Part shown: positions 19,410 to 22,817 of the stretch, piece after piece | Position numbering within the stretch: position 1 is the stretch's first letter | Layout of the letters: each line of letters starts with the position of its first letter | Assembly: GCA_003697065.1 (NCBI GenBank) | Contig: RFFY01000034.1 | Span: forward strand, 1 to 22,817 | Reading direction: 5' to 3' | DNA length: 22,817 bases | Origin: Actinomyces sp. | GTDB lineage: Bacteria; Actinomycetota; Acidimicrobiia; Acidimicrobiales; Aldehydirespiratoraceae | Notes under the pieces: generated by a model | Told to the model about the DNA's origin: nothing | What the model saw: only the letters and a program-made list of their open reading frames with translations | Database searches by the model: none | Position numbers and translations under genes: made by a program

Positions 19410-20200
19410 ACCCGGTGGCCACCCTGCGCTACGGCGACCACCCGAGCCAGGTCGTCGATCTCCTCGAGCCCCGCGGTCCCACCGATCCCGACTTGCCCCC
19501 GGTCGCCCTGCTCCACGGGGGCTACTGGCGTGCCCGTTGGGGGCGCGACCTGCTCGTGCCCCTCGCCACCCGTCTCGCCGAGGCGGGTCGGCGGGTGGCG
19601 CTGGTGGGGTACCGACGGGTGGGCGAGGTGCCGGTGGGGTGGCGTCCCACCTTCGCCGACGTCGCCGAGGCCCTCGAGCGCCTGGCCCACCTGGCCCCGG
19701 GCACGGGCGCCGACCACCCGACCCGCCGCCGTCCCGTCCCGGTGGACGTCGTCGGTCACTCCGCCGGGGGTCAGCTCGCCCTCTGGGCCACCTCCGCCCA
19801 CCCCGAACTCGTGCGGCGGGTCGTCGCCCTGGCCCCCGTCGCCGACCTGGTCGAGGCCCACCGCCGCCACCTGTCGCGTGACGCCGTCGTCGGGCTCCTC
19901 GGCGGCACCCCCGCCGAGGTCCCCGACCGCTACCGGGCCTCCTCCCCCGTCGAACTCGTGCCCCTCGGGCGTCCCCTCCTCGTCGTACACGGCAGCGCCG
20001 ACCGTGACGTGCCCCGGGCCCTGTCCCGCCGCCTCGTCGAGGCCGCCGAGCGGGCCGGCGACCCGGTGCGGGCCCTGTGGCCCCGCGGTGTCGACCACTT
20101 CGACCTGATCGACCCCGACCACCCGGTGTCGGGCGAGATCGTCAACTGGTTGGCGGCACCGGATCCGGCGAGCGGGTCCACACCACGGCCGCGAGGGTGA
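19406..20200 (+). CDS. Alpha/beta hydrolase, kynurenine-formamidase-like
   Basis: 264 residues. The oxyanion-hole motif HGGYW (37-41) sits after the second strand, as in arylformamidases and related hydrolases. The nucleophile elbow is GHSAGG (117-122) with Ser119. The acid is probably Asp199 or Asp201 in VHGSADRDVP, and the base His231 in GVDHFDLI. All triad members are present, so the enzyme should be active. No signal peptide is visible. The GTG start overlaps the DUF255 stop (GTGA); the open frame upstream to 19307 is shadow. No tryptophan-catabolism genes are nearby, so the substrate is open: an esterase or amidase is the safe call. Its 3' end overlaps the convergent small gene by 59 bases. 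Confidence 0.87.
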   Translation: MNPVATLRYGDHPSQVVDLLEPRGPTDPDLPPVALLHGGYWRARWGRDLLVPLATRLAEAGRRVALVGYRRVGEVPVGWRPTFADVAEALERLAHLAPGTGADHPTRRRPVPVDVVGHSAGGQLALWATSAHPELVRRVVALAPVADLVEAHRRHLSRDAVVGLLGGTPAEVPDRYRASSPVELVPLGRPLLVVHGSADRDVPRALSRRLVEAAERAGDPVRALWPRGVDHFDLIDPDHPVSGEIVNWLAAPDPASGSTPRPRG

Positions 20201-20615
20201 GGTGGCGCCGCCCGCCCCAGGCCGCCATCACCGCCTCGACCGCCGTGGGCCAGGTCCGCCACTGGGCGAGACGGTCGCCGACCAGCTCGCCGAGGGCCGC
20301 CACGACGGGCCCGAGTCGGCCCGGCTCGAGCTCGACCAGGGCCCGGCGGGTGTCGAGCCGGTACCAGCCGGCCGGCGGGTCGGTGGCGGGGACGGGCCAG
20401 GAACCCGGCCCACACACCTGCTCCACACAGGCGCGCAACTCGGCGAGATCGTCGGGCCCCGACACGATGGCCGTGTCGGCCCCGATCCCGGCGAGCTCCC
20501 GCGCTCCGGCGGGGCGGAGGTCGACGACCCCGGGACCCGACACCGGTACCAGGTGGACGTAGAGGGGGGCGAGGGCGGCGCCCGGGCCCCGGTGGGGGCG
20601 CCGGCCCGGCGTCAC
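20142..20615 (-). CDS. Hypothetical protein coupled to the thiolase
   Basis: 157 residues, not recognised. The composition is normal for coding sequence, with predicted alternating strands (about 18-35), helices (about 55-70 and 100-118), and five tryptophans. No signal peptide, membrane helix or metal motif is seen. The start GTG at 20615 overlaps the thiolase stop as GTGA with AAAAGG just upstream, which is the main support for its reality. The C-terminal 19 codons overlap the end of the plus-strand hydrolase. The competing plus-strand frames here lack a start and ribosome-binding site and look like shadows. Its function may concern the thiolase, but that is inference from coupling only. 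Confidence 0.68.
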   Translation of the reverse strand: MTPGRRPHRGPGAALAPLYVHLVPVSGPGVVDLRPAGARELAGIGADTAIVSGPDDLAELRACVEQVCGPGSWPVPATDPPAGWYRLDTRRALVELEPGRLGPVVAALGELVGDRLAQWRTWPTAVEAVMAAWGGRRHLTLAAVVWTRSPDPVPPTS

Positions 20616-21808
20616 GCCGCCTTTTCGAGGATGTGCACGGCGCAGGACGAGCCCAGGCCGATCACGTGGGTCAGCCCGACCCGGGCGCCGGGCACCTGGC
20701 GGTCACCCGCCTCGCCCCGCAGGTGGGTGGCCACCTCGTAGATGTTGGCGATCCCCGTGGCCCCGATGGGGTGGCCCTTGGAGATGAGCCCGCCCGAGAC
20801 GTTGACCGGCGTGGACCCGTCACGGAAGGGTGCCCCCGAATCGATGAAGTCGCCCGCCCCGCCGGGCTCGCACAACATGAGGTTGTCGTAGTGGAGAAGC
20901 TCGGCGGTGGCGAAGCAGTCGTGGAGCTCGACCAGGTCGAGATCGGCAGGGTCGACACCGGCCTGCTCGTAGGCCTGCTGGGCGGCGTTGCGGGTGAGGG
21001 TGTTCACGTCGGGCAGGACCTGGCCCGATTCGACCCAGGGGTCGGAGGTGAGCACCGACGCCGAGATCTTCACCGCCCGCTTGCGCACGGCCTTGGGGAA
21101 GCGCTTCAGGCGCTCGCCCGACACCACGACGGCCGCGGCGGCCCCGTCCCCCGTCGGGCAGCACATGAGCAAGGTGTTGGGGTAGGCCATGACCGGCGCA
21201 CCCATGATCTCCTCGAGGGAGAACTCCTTGCGGTACTGGGCCAGGGGGTTGAGGGTCGAGTGGAGGTGGTTCTTGTAGGCCACCCGGGCGAACTGCTCGA
21301 AGCCCACTCCGTCGTGCTGATCGGCGTAGGCCATCCCGGCCTGGGCGAACACGCCGGGCATCCCGTCGGTACCGAGGTAGCCGTCGATGCCGGTGACGGC
21401 CCCGTAGCGGCCCTCGGGTTCGTAGACGTGCTTGTCCTTCTTCTCGCCACCCACGAGCAGACCCATCTTGCCCATCTGCTCGACCCCGACGGCGAGACCC
21501 ATGTCGGCCTCACCGGCCTTGATCGCCATGATGACGGTCCGCAGGGCGGTGGCGCCGGTGGCGCAGGCGTTGGCCACGTTGTAGACGGGGATGCCCGTCT
21601 GGCCGATCTGCTTCTGGAGGCGCTGGCCGAACCCGGAGCTGGCCTGGAACAGGGTCCCCGCCGCCAGGATGTCCATGTCGTGGATGGTCACGGTGGCGTC
21701 GTCGAGGGCGCCCAGGGCGGCCTCCGCCGCCAGATCGACGGCGTCCTTGTCGGGATAGCGCCCGAAGCGGGTCATGTGCGTTCCCAGAACCCACAGGTCC
21801 TCGGCCAT
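20612..21808 (-). CDS. SCP2-type thiolase (lipid-transfer-protein thiolase family)
   Basis: 398 residues, acting on acyl-CoA thioesters either as acyltransferase or as a carbon-carbon cleaving enzyme. The nucleophile is Cys82 in NVANACATGATAL. HDCFATAE and SKGHPIGATG (His346) are thiolase active-site motifs, and GLGSSCAVHIL near the end places Cys389 where classical thiolases carry their second cysteine. The ATG at 21808 has GAGGTG six bases upstream and is preferred to the GTG at 21817. The Zn-ribbon DUF35 protein upstream is the usual partner of such thiolases, as in the ChsH2-Ltp2 aldolase pair of steroid side-chain degradation. No steroid genes are near, so the substrate is unknown. Confidence 0.92.
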   Translation of the reverse strand: MAEDLWVLGTHMTRFGRYPDKDAVDLAAEAALGALDDATVTIHDMDILAAGTLFQASSGFGQRLQKQIGQTGIPVYNVANACATGATALRTVIMAIKAGEADMGLAVGVEQMGKMGLLVGGEKKDKHVYEPEGRYGAVTGIDGYLGTDGMPGVFAQAGMAYADQHDGVGFEQFARVAYKNHLHSTLNPLAQYRKEFSLEEIMGAPVMAYPNTLLMCCPTGDGAAAAVVVSGERLKRFPKAVRKRAVKISASVLTSDPWVESGQVLPDVNTLTRNAAQQAYEQAGVDPADLDLVELHDCFATAELLHYDNLMLCEPGGAGDFIDSGAPFRDGSTPVNVSGGLISKGHPIGATGIANIYEVATHLRGEAGDRQVPGARVGLTHVIGLGSSCAVHILEKAA

Positions 21809-21899
21809 GGTCGTCACCTCGTCGTTGTCGGTCGTGTTGTCGTGTCGCTCGTCGTGGCGGTCATCTCATCGGGCGGGTCGGGCCGGCGCTCGGCGGGTC

Positions 21900-22352
21900 T
21901 CAGACGGGTTCGTAGCCGAAGGCGATCGCCTCGGTCCCCTCGTCGTCGACCCCGATGGGGTAGGTGGTCAGCCTCACCTTCATCCCCAGCCGGATCCGCT
22001 CGGGGCTGGGCTCACAGTTGACGATGTTGGAACGGACGCTCATGCCGTCGTCGGTCTCGACGATGGCCGAGACGTAGGGAACCAGGATACCGGGAGCGGC
22101 CCGGTGCACGATGGTGAAGGCCTTGACCCGTCCCCGGTTGCGCACGCGGGCGTTGCGGAACTCGCGGCCACCGCAGTTGGCGCAGGCGTTGCGGCGGTCG
22201 AAGAAGCGGGCCCCGCAGCTCGTGCACTGGTGGGCCCGCAGGTAGGGACGCGCACCGAGGCGGAGATACTCGACGAGGGGGACCCGGCGGCGGACGCGAC
22301 GACGTCGGCGGGTGGTGGATGCGGACTTCTCGGCGCTGGTGGCGGTCGCCAT
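21900..22352 (-). CDS. Zn-ribbon and OB-fold protein (DUF35), thiolase partner
   Basis: 150 residues. A basic N-terminal run (TTRRRRRVRRR, about 13-23) is followed by a rubredoxin-like zinc ribbon with C43, C46, C57 and C60 in CTSCG and CANCGG. An OB-fold follows to the end. Proteins of this type bind acyl-CoA or stabilise a thiolase-type partner; the adjacent thiolase in the same direction (91 bases downstream) supports that role. The ATG at 22352 has GAGGAG about 12 bases upstream, a wide spacing, so the start is moderately sure. The extra basic tail is unlike most homologues and may bind nucleic acid or a partner, which is a guess. Confidence 0.88.
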   Translation of the reverse strand: MATATSAEKSASTTRRRRRVRRRVPLVEYLRLGARPYLRAHQCTSCGARFFDRRNACANCGGREFRNARVRNRGRVKAFTIVHRAAPGILVPYVSAIVETDDGMSVRSNIVNCEPSPERIRLGMKVRLTTYPIGVDDEGTEAIAFGYEPV

Positions 22353-22408
22353 CGAGGTGGACGTCTCCTCGCTCGCGGGATCCGGCGGGGCCGGGGCTGT
22401 CGACGCCG

Positions 22409-22414
22409 ACCCTA
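22409..22414 (-). promoter_or_regulatory. Candidate -10 element for the DUF35-thiolase operon
   Basis: TAGGGT on the minus strand fits TANNNT and would begin a transcript about 50 bases before the DUF35 ATG. It stands in the 103-base gap after the nitroreductase stop. The -35 region is not recognisable. Confidence 0.3.
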
Positions 22415-22455
22415 CGGCAGGCCGCGCCGGCGGACCAGTCGACCGGCCGGGGCGC

Positions 22456-22817
22456 TCACCAGCGCCCCCGGTGCAGGACGGAGTCCAGGGGTGGGCGCCC
22501 GCGGCGTGCCGACCGGCTCGGCCGGTCGGGGGCGGGTCGACCCACGGCGACGGTCCCCACCCCTCGGCGCCCGGGTGGCACCCCGAAGGCCCGCGCCACC
22601 GCCGTCTCGTGCTCGAAGAGGCCGAACAGGCAGCAGCCCAGGCCCAGAGAGGGAGCGGCGATCAGGACGTTTTCGATGGCGGCTCCGGCGTCGACGAACC
22701 AGTAGGGCACGGGCCACGCCCCCAACCCGGCGCCCAAGCCGGTGTGGGCCTTGTCAGGCTCGCGGTAGCGCTGGAGGTAGGCGTCGGGATCGGCCCAGAA
22801 GACCAGCAGGGCGGGGG
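22456..22817 (-). CDS. Nitroreductase-family protein, C-terminal part (partial)
   Basis: The last 120 or so residues of a flavin-dependent nitroreductase-like oxidoreductase. The frame enters from the right edge without a start. Readable segments are PALLVFWADPDAYLQRYREP, then AWPVPYWFVDAGAAIENVLIAA and the FMN-site-like LGLGCCLFGLFEHE, and VGRPAPDRPSRSARRGRPPL near the end, all in family order. A TTG at 22737 in the same frame is not the true start because the homology continues upstream of it. The substrate is unknown. It precedes the DUF35-thiolase set in the same direction with a 103-base gap. Confidence 0.87.
   Translation of the reverse strand, partial: PALLVFWADPDAYLQRYREPDKAHTGLGAGLGAWPVPYWFVDAGAAIENVLIAAPSLGLGCCLFGLFEHETAVARAFGVPPGRRGVGTVAVGRPAPDRPSRSARRGRPPLDSVLHRGRW

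Noticed and set aside
20202..20741. Plus-strand open frame of 179 residues over the hypothetical gene and thiolase end
   Set aside because: No start context and shadow-like composition; the opposite GTGA-coupled frame explains the region better.

Overview
The window is very GC-rich chromosomal DNA, with frequent GTG and some TTG starts, tightly overlapping genes (GTGA, ATGA and TGATG junctions) and two starts that look leaderless. This suits a high-GC actinomycete. A member of the Acidimicrobiia is my guess from overall style; no rRNA or clade marker is present to prove it.

Layout. (1) About 1-10467, minus strand: a compact de novo purine cluster transcribed purL-purQ-purC-purE-purK-purF-purD-purM-purN. 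Every junction overlaps by 1, 4 or 11 bases. purN runs off the left edge. PurL carries two PurS-like modules at its N-terminus, so no separate purS is seen. purB, purH and the first-step gene prs are not here. (2) 10479-10964, minus: a small two-helix membrane protein with a PH-like soluble part. (3) 10982-17054, minus: a complete Dpp/Opp-type ABC importer in the order dppA-dppB-dppC-dppD-dppF (lipoprotein binding protein, two permeases, two ATPases). Its last gene lies 17 bases from the PH-like gene, which lies 11 bases from purL, so the importer, membrane protein and purine genes form one unbroken co-directional array of 15 genes. (4) 17055-17423: a divergent control region with inverted repeats and promoter-like sites. 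(5) 17424-20200, plus: a DUF255/YyaL-type thioredoxin-fold protein, translationally coupled to an alpha/beta hydrolase with an HGGYW oxyanion motif. (6) 20142-22352, minus: a Zn-ribbon/OB-fold (DUF35) protein, an SCP2-type thiolase and a coupled small protein of unknown function. This set converges on, and overlaps, the hydrolase gene. (7) 22456-22817, minus: the C-terminal part of a nitroreductase-family protein, cut by the right edge.

How they work together. The purine genes together supply formyl-transfer, amidation, cyclisation, carboxylation and SAICAR-forming steps from PRPP to SAICAR. The importer supplies peptides or a related small solute, and its closeness to the purine genes suggests possible co-expression, not a proven common function. 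The thiolase and DUF35 pair fits acyl-CoA (lipid or steroid side chain) metabolism.

I did not find mobile elements, CRISPR, tRNA, rRNA or defence genes. Nothing here is clearly an undescribed system. The best second-look items are the apparently leaderless purL start sharing bases with the upstream stop codon, the dpp-PH-pur linkage, the tandem 14-base repeat at the dppB start, and the unknown protein coupled to the thiolase.
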